Assembly: GCA_005239595.1 (NCBI GenBank)
Contig: SBBT01000043.1
Span: 1 to 51,330 of the forward strand
Source: Candidatus Troglogloeales bacterium
GTDB taxonomy: Bacteria > Nitrospirota > Nitrospiria > SBBL01 > SBBT01
DNA: 51,330 bases
Direction of reading: 5' to 3'
A program made the position numbers and the translations under genes. The notes below the pieces were generated by a model. That model made no database searches. It saw only the letters and a program-made list of their open reading frames with translations, and had not been told where the DNA came from. Shown in pieces: positions 44,826 through 51,330 of the stretch; positions within the stretch are counted from its first letter, which is position 1; each line of letters starts with the position of its first letter.

Positions 44826-44855
44826 AGACGGTCGATTTTCCTTCTTGGACCGTCT
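44826..44855. repeat. 8-bp inverted repeat upstream of the Amt-kinase gene
   Basis: Perfect arms AGACGGTC (44826-44833) and GACCGTCT (44848-44855) with a 14-nt spacer, ending 9 bp before the Amt-kinase ATG and 20 bp after the NYN gene stop. Without a T-tract it is a poor intrinsic terminator. It could be an operator or a leader hairpin. Confidence 0.5.
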
Positions 44856-44858
44856 AAC

Positions 44859-44870
44859 TTTACTTAAATG
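44859..44870 (-). promoter_or_regulatory. Shared 12-bp motif upstream of the Amt-kinase gene
   Basis: CATTTAAGTAAA on the minus strand, 43-54 bp before the Amt-kinase ATG and next to the inverted repeat 44826-44855. It is identical to the motif at 42419-42430. The flanking base (G or C before CATTT) differs. Confidence 0.35.
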
Positions 44871-44874
44871 CCCT

Positions 44875-45708
44875 CTACTCTTTTCGCCACTCCGGACCTA
44901 AGTCCGTAATAATGTAGCTCCCCGATGTTTTATCTTTTTCGAGCACCAGAAACTTGCGTCTCTCGGCCTCTTCCAAGAGGAGGCTAAATGATCGAAAACC
45001 GTAATAGGATTCGTTAAATCCAGGTTTTCGTCTGCGTAGGGTCTGTTTGACCATCGATCCCCAGACCTTCTCCTTCTCTCCCCGTTCATTAAATATTGCC
45101 TCGGAGGTCTCTAACACCATCTGAACCGCCTCCTGTTTTTTGGCCTCCCGTTTTTCATCATCCATTCCGCCGATGACCTTGGCATTCGATGTCCTGGGGC
45201 GGCCTCCCCTCGCTTTTCCCTGATCCGTGCTCTCTCGAACGAGATCGTCATAAAAAACAAATTCATCGCAATTGGCAATCAGGAGGTCGGAGCTTGAGTT
45301 CTTTACGCCAACGACAATCACCATTTTATTGTTTTCACGCAGTTTGCTGACGAGGGGCGAAAAATCAGAATCACCGCTGATCACCACAAAGGTATTGATG
45401 TGCGACTTGGTATAGCAGAGATCCAGGGCATCGACCACCATCCGTATATCGGATGAGTTTTTCCCGGACTGGCGGATATGCGGGATTTCGATCAATTCAA
45501 AGGCCGCTTCGTGCATTCCCTCTTTGAACTCCTTATATCGATCCCAATCGCAATACGCCTTCTTGGAAACAATATTCCCTTTGAGCAAGAGCCGCTCAAG
45601 CACCTTCTTGATATCAAATTTCGCGTAACGCGCATCGCGCACGCCGATGGCGATATTTTCAAGATCGCAAAAAACCGCTATATTAGATGTGTTCTCTCCT
45701 GCCCCCAT
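44875..45708 (-). CDS. NYN-domain (LabA/DUF88) protein with LOTUS/OST-HTH domain
   Basis: 277 residues. The N-terminal NYN (PIN-like) domain shows IAVFCDLENIAIG with Asp15, KNSSDIRMVVDALDLCY, and VISGDSDFSPLV, the acidic set expected of a metal-dependent nuclease. A charged linker (about 175-200) leads to a C-terminal OST-HTH/LOTUS domain (about 215-270; SMVKQTLRRRKPGFNESYYGF), a putative RNA-binding module. Bacterial NYN-LOTUS proteins are widespread but their targets are poorly known. It is transcribed divergently from purQ and lies just upstream of the Amt-kinase gene. Confidence 0.9.
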   Translation of the reverse strand: MGAGENTSNIAVFCDLENIAIGVRDARYAKFDIKKVLERLLLKGNIVSKKAYCDWDRYKEFKEGMHEAAFELIEIPHIRQSGKNSSDIRMVVDALDLCYTKSHINTFVVISGDSDFSPLVSKLRENNKMVIVVGVKNSSSDLLIANCDEFVFYDDLVRESTDQGKARGGRPRTSNAKVIGGMDDEKREAKKQEAVQMVLETSEAIFNERGEKEKVWGSMVKQTLRRRKPGFNESYYGFRSFSLLLEEAERRKFLVLEKDKTSGSYIITDLGPEWRKE

Positions 45709-45741
45709 TCAAATTCCTTTCGTATTTCCTGTGAAAGAGGA

Positions 45742-45771
45742 TTGCCCCTCCGGTTAAGGGCATGCTACAAT
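45742..45771 (+). promoter_or_regulatory. Predicted promoter of the purQLF operon
   Basis: TTGCCC (45742-45747), 18 bp, TACAAT (45766-45771) preceded by TGC (extended -10). It would start transcription about 28 bp upstream of the purQ GTG. No purine riboswitch or PurR-box is evident in this short leader. Confidence 0.55.
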
Positions 45772-45806
45772 GCGCTGCCTTTAATTAAGACCGCCCCGAG
45801 GATGAA

Positions 45807-46502
45807 GTGCGCTTTGGTATTGTTGTTTTTCCAGGATCGAATTGTGACGCCGATTGCCATAACGTCACCTGCGATATTTTAGGGGCGCCTGCCACCTATA
45901 TCTGGCACAAAGAAAGAGAAATCCCGGACGTGGATGTCCTTATTCTGCCGGGCGGATTCTCGTATGGAGATTATTTGCGCGCCGGGGCCATTGCCCGTTT
46001 TTCCCCTATCATGGAAGCTGTGGCCCGTTTTGCTGGTGCGGGGGGATACGTCGTTGGTATTTGTAACGGCTTTCAGATTCTGGTAGAAGCAGGTATCCTG
46101 CCAGGTGCCTTTTTGAGAAACCGCTCTCTTAAATTTATTTGTAAGGCCTGCTCCGTTCGGGTTGAAAACAACCGGACCGCCTTTACATCTCTTTACCACT
46201 TCGGACAAGTCCTCTCGCTGCCGATTGCCCACGCGGAAGGGAATTATTATATGGATCAAGCCACGCTGTCAAGGGTGGCACAACGGGGCCAAATCCTATT
46301 GCGGTATTGCACCAAAGAGGGAGAAATTTCGGACGAGGCCAACCCCAATGGCGCTATCTTCAATATCGCCGGCATCTGTAACGAAGCGGGCAATGTCCTC
46401 GGCATGATGCCCCATCCCGAACGGGCCGCAGATCCCCTATTGGGCTCCGAAGACGGGATCAAACTGTTTCAATCACTCCTCCTGGCGCAGGTCCATGGCT
46501 AA
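45807..46502 (+). CDS. purQ: FGAM synthase glutaminase subunit
   Basis: 231 residues, class I glutamine amidotransferase. The nucleophile cysteine is in GYVVGICNGFQIL, and the catalytic histidine/glutamate pair in MMPHPERA near the C-terminus. It provides ammonia to PurL for formylglycinamidine ribonucleotide synthesis. The start is GTG 45807 (MRFGIVVFPGSNCD) with GAGG nine bases upstream. It overlaps purL by 8 bp. The small partner PurS, needed by PurQ/short-PurL systems, is not adjacent. Confidence 0.95.
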   Translation: MRFGIVVFPGSNCDADCHNVTCDILGAPATYIWHKEREIPDVDVLILPGGFSYGDYLRAGAIARFSPIMEAVARFAGAGGYVVGICNGFQILVEAGILPGAFLRNRSLKFICKACSVRVENNRTAFTSLYHFGQVLSLPIAHAEGNYYMDQATLSRVAQRGQILLRYCTKEGEISDEANPNGAIFNIAGICNEAGNVLGMMPHPERAADPLLGSEDGIKLFQSLLLAQVHG

Positions 46503-48693
46503 CCCACACCCATCTCACACACTCACAGATGATGAATACAAAAAGGTCAACGAACTTCTGGGGCGAGAGCCGAATGCCATTGAGCTTGCCCTCTTCTCCG
46601 TCATGTGGAGCGAACACTGCAGTTACAAAAGCTCCAGGTTTCACTTAAAACGTCTTCCAACCACAGGGGAGCGGGTTATCGAGGGCCCTGGAGAAAACGC
46701 GGGGGTCGTTGATATTGGAGAAGGCTTCGTCGCCGTTTTTAAAATTGAGAGCCACAACCACCCCTCTTTCATCGAGCCGTATCAGGGCGCCGCAACCGGC
46801 GTGGGAGGGATTTTGCGGGATATCTTTACCATGGGGGCAAGACCGGTTGCCCTTCTTAACTCCCTTCGCTTTGGTCCGCTTGACTCTCCTAAAAACAGAT
46901 ACCTTTTCGAGCAGGTCATCTCGGGGATTGCCGGCTACGGCAACTGCATCGGTGTGCCGACGGTGGGCGGCGAAATTTATTTCAATGAGACTTATTCCAA
47001 TAATCCGCTCGTGAATGTCTTCTGTCTGGGAATCGCCAAGAAAGAGGAAATCGTTAAGGGAAGGGCTGCGGGATTTGGGAACCCCGTGATCTATGTTGGA
47101 TCCAAGACGGGGAGGGACGGCATTCATGGCGCTACTATGGCCAGCGCTGAACTCTCCCAATCGGCCGAAAAACGGCATACCGTCCAGGTGGGCGATCCTC
47201 TATGCGAAAAACTCCTTCTTGAGGCATGTCTTGAGCTGATGGGCAAAGGTGGCCTGATTGGAATTCAGGATATGGGGGCCGCCGGTCTTGCCTGCGCCGC
47301 TTCCGAAATGGCCCATCGGGGAGGATGCGGCATCGAGATTGACGTATCCAAGGTGCCCCTGCGGGAAGAAGGGATGACACCCGATGAAATCATGATTTCC
47401 GAATCACAAGAGCGGATGCTCGTTATTGTCCAAAAGGGATCGGAAGCTGCCGTTGAAACCGTTTTTAAAAAGTGGGACCTCGATATCGCGATCGTCGGAA
47501 CCGTCACAGATGATTTACTCCTAACCGTGAAAGATCAAACAAAGATTGTGGCGCAGGTCCCTGTCGCGGCGCTCACGGCAGAAGCGCCTGTTTATGAGCG
47601 GCCGATCGCCACCCCCTCCTTTCATGAAATGTTACAGGGATTGAATCTTTCGGCCATCTCTGAACCGAAGTCCTATTCGGACACCCTCCTTGCGCTGCTC
47701 GGTTCGCCTTCTCTTGCAAGCAAAGAATGGGTCTATCAACAATACGACCATATGGTGCAAACCAACACCCTCATTGGTCCAGGCGCCGATGCGGCGGTTA
47801 TACGAATAAAACACACCAACATCTCTCTCGCGGCAACCGTCGACGGAAACAGCCTCTACTGTCTTTTGAACCCCTACTATGGCGGGGCCATTGCGGTGGC
47901 GGAAGCGGCTCGAAACCTTGCCTGCGTCGGTGCAACGCCGATCGCCCTTAGCGATTGCCTCAATTTTGGCAATCCGGAACGCCCCGAGGTGATGTGGCAC
48001 TTCGCCCTCTGCCTGGAAGGAATCAGCGAGGCGTGCAAGGCATTCGGCCTCCCCATCATCAGCGGCAATGTCAGTTTCTATAACGAAACACGGGGACTCG
48101 GCATTTATCCCACTCCGATCATCGCCATGGTCGGACTCATCAATGGTCCTTATCTCGCCTCTGGATTTAGAGGGGAGGGAGAGAAAATCATTCTTATTGG
48201 AGAGACACTCGAAGAACTGGGCGGAAGTGAATATTTAAAGGCCATTCACACCCAGGAGCGCGGCTTTCCTCCGATTCTGCACTTTGAAAGAGAGCGGGGC
48301 GTTCATCAAGTCGTGCGAAAGGCGATCAAGGAAGGACTACTTACATCGGCACACGACTGTTCAGAGGGAGGTCTTGCGGTTGCGCTTGCTGAATGCTGCA
48401 TCTTGTCGCCTTTCTTGATGGGTGCGGCGATTGCGGTGCCATCCCAATCGATCCGGACAGACGCCTATCTCTTTGGAGAGTCGCAATCGAGGATCGTGGT
48501 TACCGTAAAAGAAGGGCATTTGCAAGCATTAGAGACACACTTGAAAGAAGCGAGCCTCCCCTTTAGCCTGTTGGGAACGACAGGAGGGACATCCTTGACA
48601 ATAACGATGGGGGCACAAGAACTGATTCACCTTTCCGTTCGGGAAATGCGGGAAGTCCATCGAACAGGGTTGACACGACATGTCGGAAGTTAG
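46495..48693 (+). CDS. purL: FGAM synthase large subunit (short type)
   Basis: 732 residues, the short PurL of Gram-positive/archaeal type that works with PurQ and PurS. Recognisable segments are FSVMWSEHCSYKSSR near the N-terminus, ESHNHPSFIEPYQGAATGVGG, and the pair of PurM-like ATP-binding halves (DMGAAGLACAASEM and AHDCSEGGLAVALAE). It overlaps purQ and is followed 4 bp after its stop by purF. Confidence 0.96.
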   Translation: MANPHPSHTLTDDEYKKVNELLGREPNAIELALFSVMWSEHCSYKSSRFHLKRLPTTGERVIEGPGENAGVVDIGEGFVAVFKIESHNHPSFIEPYQGAATGVGGILRDIFTMGARPVALLNSLRFGPLDSPKNRYLFEQVISGIAGYGNCIGVPTVGGEIYFNETYSNNPLVNVFCLGIAKKEEIVKGRAAGFGNPVIYVGSKTGRDGIHGATMASAELSQSAEKRHTVQVGDPLCEKLLLEACLELMGKGGLIGIQDMGAAGLACAASEMAHRGGCGIEIDVSKVPLREEGMTPDEIMISESQERMLVIVQKGSEAAVETVFKKWDLDIAIVGTVTDDLLLTVKDQTKIVAQVPVAALTAEAPVYERPIATPSFHEMLQGLNLSAISEPKSYSDTLLALLGSPSLASKEWVYQQYDHMVQTNTLIGPGADAAVIRIKHTNISLAATVDGNSLYCLLNPYYGGAIAVAEAARNLACVGATPIALSDCLNFGNPERPEVMWHFALCLEGISEACKAFGLPIISGNVSFYNETRGLGIYPTPIIAMVGLINGPYLASGFRGEGEKIILIGETLEELGGSEYLKAIHTQERGFPPILHFERERGVHQVVRKAIKEGLLTSAHDCSEGGLAVALAECCILSPFLMGAAIAVPSQSIRTDAYLFGESQSRIVVTVKEGHLQALETHLKEASLPFSLLGTTGGTSLTITMGAQELIHLSVREMREVHRTGLTRHVGS

Positions 48694-48697
48694 ACCA

Positions 48698-50122
48698 ATG
48701 CGAGAGCAGAGCGATAAATTTCATGAAGAGTGTGCCATTTTCGGTATTTATGGACACCCCGAGGCCGGGAATCTCACCTACCTCGGCCTTTATGCGCTTC
48801 AACATCGAGGGCAGGAGGCAAGCGGGATTGCCACCCATGACGGCCATGCCTTCTATCAGGAAAAAGGGATGGGTCTCGTGGCCGATATTTTCTCCCAAGA
48901 TCGCTTAAACCGCCTGAAGGGGCATGCCGCGATCGGCCATAATCGTTATTCAACGACCGGCGACAGTGTTTTAAAGAACGTCCAGCCGGTGATGGTCGAG
49001 TATGCCCTCGGGACCCTCGCAATGGTCCATAACGGCAACCTTATCAATACAGACCTCCTGCGGGATGAATTGGAGGCCTATGGCGCCATTTTTCAATCGA
49101 CCATCGACAGTGAGGTCATCATCCACCTGATCGCGCACTCAACCGAGGACCGGCTTCTATTAAGAATCATCGACGCATTAGAGCGGGTCCACGGGGCCTA
49201 TTGTCTCATCTTTCTTTCAGAGGAGGGACTGATCGGGGTTCGCGATCCGTACGGTTTCCGCCCGCTCTGTCTCGGAAAATTGAAGGACGGTTTTGTGCTG
49301 GCATCCGAAAGCTGCGCCTTTGATCTGATCGGAGCGGAACTAATCCGGGAAATCGAGCCGGGCGAGGTGATACAGATTAACGAAAAAGGGGTCTTCTCGT
49401 ATAAGCCGTTTCCAAAAACTCCCACGGCCCAATGTGTTTTCGAATACGTCTACTTTGCAAGACCTGACAGCTATATTTTCACACAACACGTTTATGGTAT
49501 TCGAAAAAGGCTTGGGAAAGAGCTGGCCAAGGAAGGAGCAGTGTCAGCGGATATTGTCATCCCCGTCCCCGACTCCGGCGTCCCCGCCGCGCTGGGATTT
49601 TCAGAGGAGTCCAAAATTCCGTACGAAATCGGGCTTATTCGAAATCACTATGTCGGCCGGACATTTATCGAACCGCAACAATCGATTCGTCATTTTGGCG
49701 TGAAAATAAAATTAAACGCCATGCACGAAGCCCTGGAAGGGAAGCGGGTGGTGGTGGTAGACGATTCTCTGGTGCGCGGCACCACCAGTCAAAAGATTGT
49801 TAAAATGATTCGCGCGGCCGGGGCCAGAGAAGTTCACATGAGGATCAGTTCGCCACCGATTCTCTCACCTTGTTTTTATGGAATCGACACCCCTACCCGA
49901 CAGGAGTTGCTTGCTGCAAACAAGAACGTGGAAGAAATCCGCGAATATATTACCGCGGACAGCCTGACATACCTCTCGATGGAAGGAATGTTTCGGGCGG
50001 TCTATCATTCAGAATCTGGAGAAAATTACCATTTTTGCAATGCCTGCTTTTCGGGAAACTATCCACTTCCCTTAACAGAAAAACAGCTACAGCTGCGCCT
50101 TTTTGAGGAAGGGAAAAGCTAG
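48698..50122 (+). CDS. purF: Amidophosphoribosyltransferase (Fe-S, propeptide type)
   Basis: 474 residues from ATG 48698, four bases after the purL stop; an earlier ATG at 48680 inside purL would add six residues. The N-terminal nucleophile is Cys12 (EECAIFGIYGH), exposed after propeptide removal as in Bacillus PurF. All four cluster cysteines seem present: AQCVFEYVYFARPDS, LSPCFYGID and FCNACFSG. The PRPP motif is VVVVDDSLVRGTT. It catalyses the first step of purine synthesis. Confidence 0.95.
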   Translation: MREQSDKFHEECAIFGIYGHPEAGNLTYLGLYALQHRGQEASGIATHDGHAFYQEKGMGLVADIFSQDRLNRLKGHAAIGHNRYSTTGDSVLKNVQPVMVEYALGTLAMVHNGNLINTDLLRDELEAYGAIFQSTIDSEVIIHLIAHSTEDRLLLRIIDALERVHGAYCLIFLSEEGLIGVRDPYGFRPLCLGKLKDGFVLASESCAFDLIGAELIREIEPGEVIQINEKGVFSYKPFPKTPTAQCVFEYVYFARPDSYIFTQHVYGIRKRLGKELAKEGAVSADIVIPVPDSGVPAALGFSEESKIPYEIGLIRNHYVGRTFIEPQQSIRHFGVKIKLNAMHEALEGKRVVVVDDSLVRGTTSQKIVKMIRAAGAREVHMRISSPPILSPCFYGIDTPTRQELLAANKNVEEIREYITADSLTYLSMEGMFRAVYHSESGENYHFCNACFSGNYPLPLTEKQLQLRLFEEGKS

Positions 50123-50124
50123 AG

Positions 50125-50153
50125 GGCCTTTTTACACAGCCTGCATTAAGGCC
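50125..50153. terminator. Weak hairpin between convergent purF and moaE
   Basis: GGCCTT (50125-50130) and AAGGCC (50148-50153) with a 17-nt loop, overlapping the moaE stop. Only short T-runs are adjacent (TTTTT inside the loop side), so terminator function is doubtful. It could slow both convergent transcripts. Confidence 0.25.
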
Positions 50154-50574
50154 GCTCCTCCACCCAGACCACCCCTTCTTCTGTCGTCTCCTTCTTCCAG
50201 ATCGGCACGGTCCGCTTCAACTCATCAATACAAAAGGCACAGGCTGAAAAGGCCTCTTCGCGATGTTCTGCACCCACCACAATCAAAACGATATTATCTC
50301 CAATCGGTATCTCTCCGATCCGGTGAATGATCACCGCTTCAATAATATGAAACTCTTTTATGGCCCGCTCCCGAATGGTCTCAAGCTGTTTTTCGGCCAT
50401 GCCAGGATAGTGTTCGAAGGCAATCGTCTGAATCTCTCTCCCCTTTGAAAAATCACGGCCCACTCCCAGAAAAACAGCAATACCTCCGATCCGACGGGAA
50501 ACCCGCTTTACCTTCTCCACTACCTCCGTAACGCTAAAATCTTCCGTCTGAATCCGAATCGCATCGCTTAACAT
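50146..50574 (-). CDS. moaE: Molybdopterin synthase catalytic subunit MoaE
   Basis: 142 residues. Family features: GGIAVFLGVGRDFSKG, the long helix LETIRERAIKEF, VIIHRIGEIPIGDNIVLIVV, and the active-site region ELKRTVPIWKKE, where the lysine residues bind the precursor. With MoaD it transfers sulfur to precursor Z/cPMP. Its ATG overlaps the end of moaD by 7 bp. Confidence 0.95.
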   Translation of the reverse strand: MLSDAIRIQTEDFSVTEVVEKVKRVSRRIGGIAVFLGVGRDFSKGREIQTIAFEHYPGMAEKQLETIRERAIKEFHIIEAVIIHRIGEIPIGDNIVLIVVGAEHREEAFSACAFCIDELKRTVPIWKKETTEEGVVWVEERP

Positions 50575-50834
50575 ATTTCACCGATACAACCACCCGAAAA
50601 AGGAGGAAGCAGGGCAACCTCATCCCCCTGCCGCATGATATACTGACCCGAAACGAATTCCTGGTTGACGGAGGCAAAAAACCTTCCTTGCTTTCGCGCC
50701 TCCAAAAACCGCGGATACCTCTGCCCCAACTGATAAAGCAGTTGCTCCAACGTCGTCCCTTCGTCAACGGGAACCATAATTTCGCCTTCTCCCACGATTT
50801 CTTTTAATATTGCGAAAAACTTGATCTTTACCAT
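50568..50834 (-). CDS. moaD: Molybdopterin synthase sulfur carrier MoaD with C-terminal extension
   Basis: 88 residues of ubiquitin-like fold (IKFFAILKEIVGEGE ... DEVALLPPFSGG). MoaD normally ends exactly at Gly-Gly, whose carboxylate is activated and thiolated. Here Gly81-Gly82 is followed by CIGEIC before the TAA. The codon after the second glycine is TGT, where a TGA would give the normal end. The extra residues must be removed before the protein can function, unless the base is wrong. A JAMM protease that could do so is encoded at 17797-18243. Translation is coupled to moaE. Confidence 0.9.
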   Translation of the reverse strand: MVKIKFFAILKEIVGEGEIMVPVDEGTTLEQLLYQLGQRYPRFLEARKQGRFFASVNQEFVSGQYIMRQGDEVALLPPFSGGCIGEIC

Positions 50835-50854
50835 AAAGTACTAATTATAACTTA

Positions 50855-50875
50855 TTATAAATACTATATTTATAA
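50855..50875. repeat. AT-rich palindrome upstream of moaD
   Basis: Perfect 9-bp arms TTATAAATA and TATTTATAA with a 3-bp spacer, 21 bp before the moaD ATG. A second small palindrome (CTGTAA/TTACAG, 50880-50895) follows. The position suits an operator or promoter core for moaDE. It is AT-rich, so chance symmetry is possible. Confidence 0.5.
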
Positions 50876-50995
50876 GTATCTGTAAAAACTTACAGTATCA
50901 TGATTCATGTCCGTAGCAAACCAAGGTGCCCCGTTTTCTTGTTTTAATTCTTTAGCATCAAATACTGGCGCAGTGCGGCTCCGTTCCTCCGCCAT
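50870..50995 (-). CDS. Possible 41-residue small protein upstream of moaD
   Basis: An open frame reads MAEERSRTAPVFDAKELK and ends SFYRYL; it continues without a stop about 23 codons further upstream. Composition looks protein-like (charged, few rare residues) but I recognise no family and see no Shine-Dalgarno. It could be the stump of a longer gene lost near tRNA-Glu, or a chance frame. It overlaps the palindrome 50855-50875. Confidence 0.25.
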   Translation of the reverse strand: MAEERSRTAPVFDAKELKQENGAPWFATDMNHDTVSFYRYL

Positions 50996-51093
50996 CCTGT
51001 AAAATCTATCCAGTTGCAGAAAGGCCGACTCAACTTGGACACTCCGGGGATTTTGATAAGGACTTTAAAGGCTTTGGTCCGCCACGTAATAGG

Positions 51094-51168
51094 TGTCCCC
51101 AAGGGGATTCGAACCCCTGTTACCGCCGTGAAAGGGCGATGTCCTGGGCCGGACTAGACGATGGGGAC
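51094..51168 (-). tRNA. tRNA-Glu, anticodon TTC
   Basis: Cloverleaf on the minus strand: acceptor GTCCCCA/TGGGGAC, D arm with TCGTCTAGTCCGGCCCAGGAC, anticodon stem TCGCC/GGCGG with loop CTTTCAC (TTC), T arm AGGGGTTCGAATCCCCT. Discriminator A; the 3' CCA is not encoded (CCT follows). It closely matches bacterial tRNA-Glu. Confidence 0.95.
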
Positions 51169-51215
51169 AGAGGGCCGATACTATCCGAGGGGACTTACCC
51201 GTGTCAAGGAGACAT

Positions 51216-51245
51216 GGGCACATCTGGGCACATCTGAGCACATCT
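51216..51245. repeat. Three tandem 10-bp repeats
   Basis: GGGCACATCT, GGGCACATCT and GAGCACATCT follow each other directly (51216-51245), 48 bp beyond the 5' end of the tRNA-Glu gene. Their function is unknown; they could come from slippage or mark a mobile-element boundary near the tRNA. Confidence 0.7.
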
Positions 51246-51314
51246 GTTTACACAGGCCACAGGTGTAAGGCACGCCATTTATCATATAGGTGATACGGTT
51301 GGGACTTAATTCCG

Positions 51315-51330
51315 GAAGCCGTATGAAGGA
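51315..51330 (+). other. Possible 5' half of a group II intron domain V
   Basis: The window ends with GAAGCCGTATGAAGGA. Domain V of bacterial group II introns typically begins GAGCCGTATG, with AGC the catalytic triad, and forms a 34-nt hairpin with a later CACGTACGGTTC. The pairing half lies outside the window, so this cannot be confirmed. Confidence 0.2.

Noticed and set aside
1..51330. CRISPR array, prophage or complete mobile element
   Set aside because: No regularly spaced repeats, phage structural genes, intact integrase or intact transposase were seen; only relics are present.

Overview
The window looks like a chromosomal core segment of a Gram-negative bacterium. It has phosphatidylserine/phosphatidylethanolamine synthesis, lipoproteins with lipoboxes, a Tat translocon and a GspC-like inner-membrane protein. 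The gene orders ilvB-ilvN-ilvC-psd-pssA-leuA and ihfA-merR-tRNA-Pro, two DUF507 genes, an archaeal/eukaryotic-type ATP-dependent DNA ligase and an ammonium-transporter/histidine-kinase fusion suggest a Nitrospirota-like or neighbouring deep-branching lineage. That placement is inference from gene content only.

Layout. (1) 1-7.6 kb, minus strand: a branched-chain amino acid/leucine and phospholipid operon (CBS protein, ilvB, ilvN, ilvC, a small exported protein, psd, pssA, leuA). ilvB has no ATG/GTG/TTG that would give a complete protein and appears to start at ATT. (2) 7.7-9.8 kb: rlmN, then about 1 kb of decayed DNA with recognisable relics (a DnaE-like PHP N-terminus, a PIN-domain toxin tail, an IS transposase tail). 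(3) 9.8-16 kb, minus strand: a TPR protein, GspC-like protein, rhomboid protease, ExeA/GspA-like ATPase with peptidoglycan-binding domain, and a large TPR/DUF11-type exported protein, resembling an envelope or secretion accessory locus without the rest of a type II system. (4) 16.3-18.2 kb: tRNA-Pro(GGG), merR, ihfA, and divergently two DUF507 genes and a JAMM metallopeptidase. (5) 18.2-25.7 kb, minus strand: radA, lipoprotein, tsaB, rimI, DUF465 protein, tatA/B, tatC, a beta-propeller protein, preceded by two small genes. (6) 26-29 kb, plus strand: MBL-like protein, MFS permease and two VOC proteins. (7) 29.1-35.6 kb, minus strand: an aspartate-family/isoleucine operon (aminotransferase, hom, thrC, lysC, cimA) behind a near-consensus sigma-70 promoter. 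(8) 35.9-39.1 kb, plus strand: HtrA-like protease, ATP-dependent DNA ligase and YjbQ, followed by a broken acyltransferase-3 gene. (9) 40-44.8 kb, minus strand: an Amt-histidine kinase fusion and a REC-PAS-PAS-GGDEF-(degenerate EAL) protein, probably an ammonium-to-c-di-GMP signalling pair. (10) 44.9-50.1 kb: an NYN-LOTUS protein and, divergently, purQ-purL-purF. (11) 50.1-51.3 kb: moaD-moaE on the minus strand, tRNA-Glu and short repeats.

How the genes fit together. CimA, IlvBN and IlvC can make isoleucine from pyruvate without threonine deaminase. LeuA continues toward leucine, and LysC-Hom-ThrC supply threonine. The most unusual points are the ATT start of ilvB, a MoaD whose C-terminal GG is followed by six extra residues in a genome that also encodes a QbsD/Mec-like JAMM protease, and the Amt-HK/GGDEF pair whose two genes share a 12-bp upstream motif. 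All product calls rest on reading the sequence and remembered family features; no database search was run.
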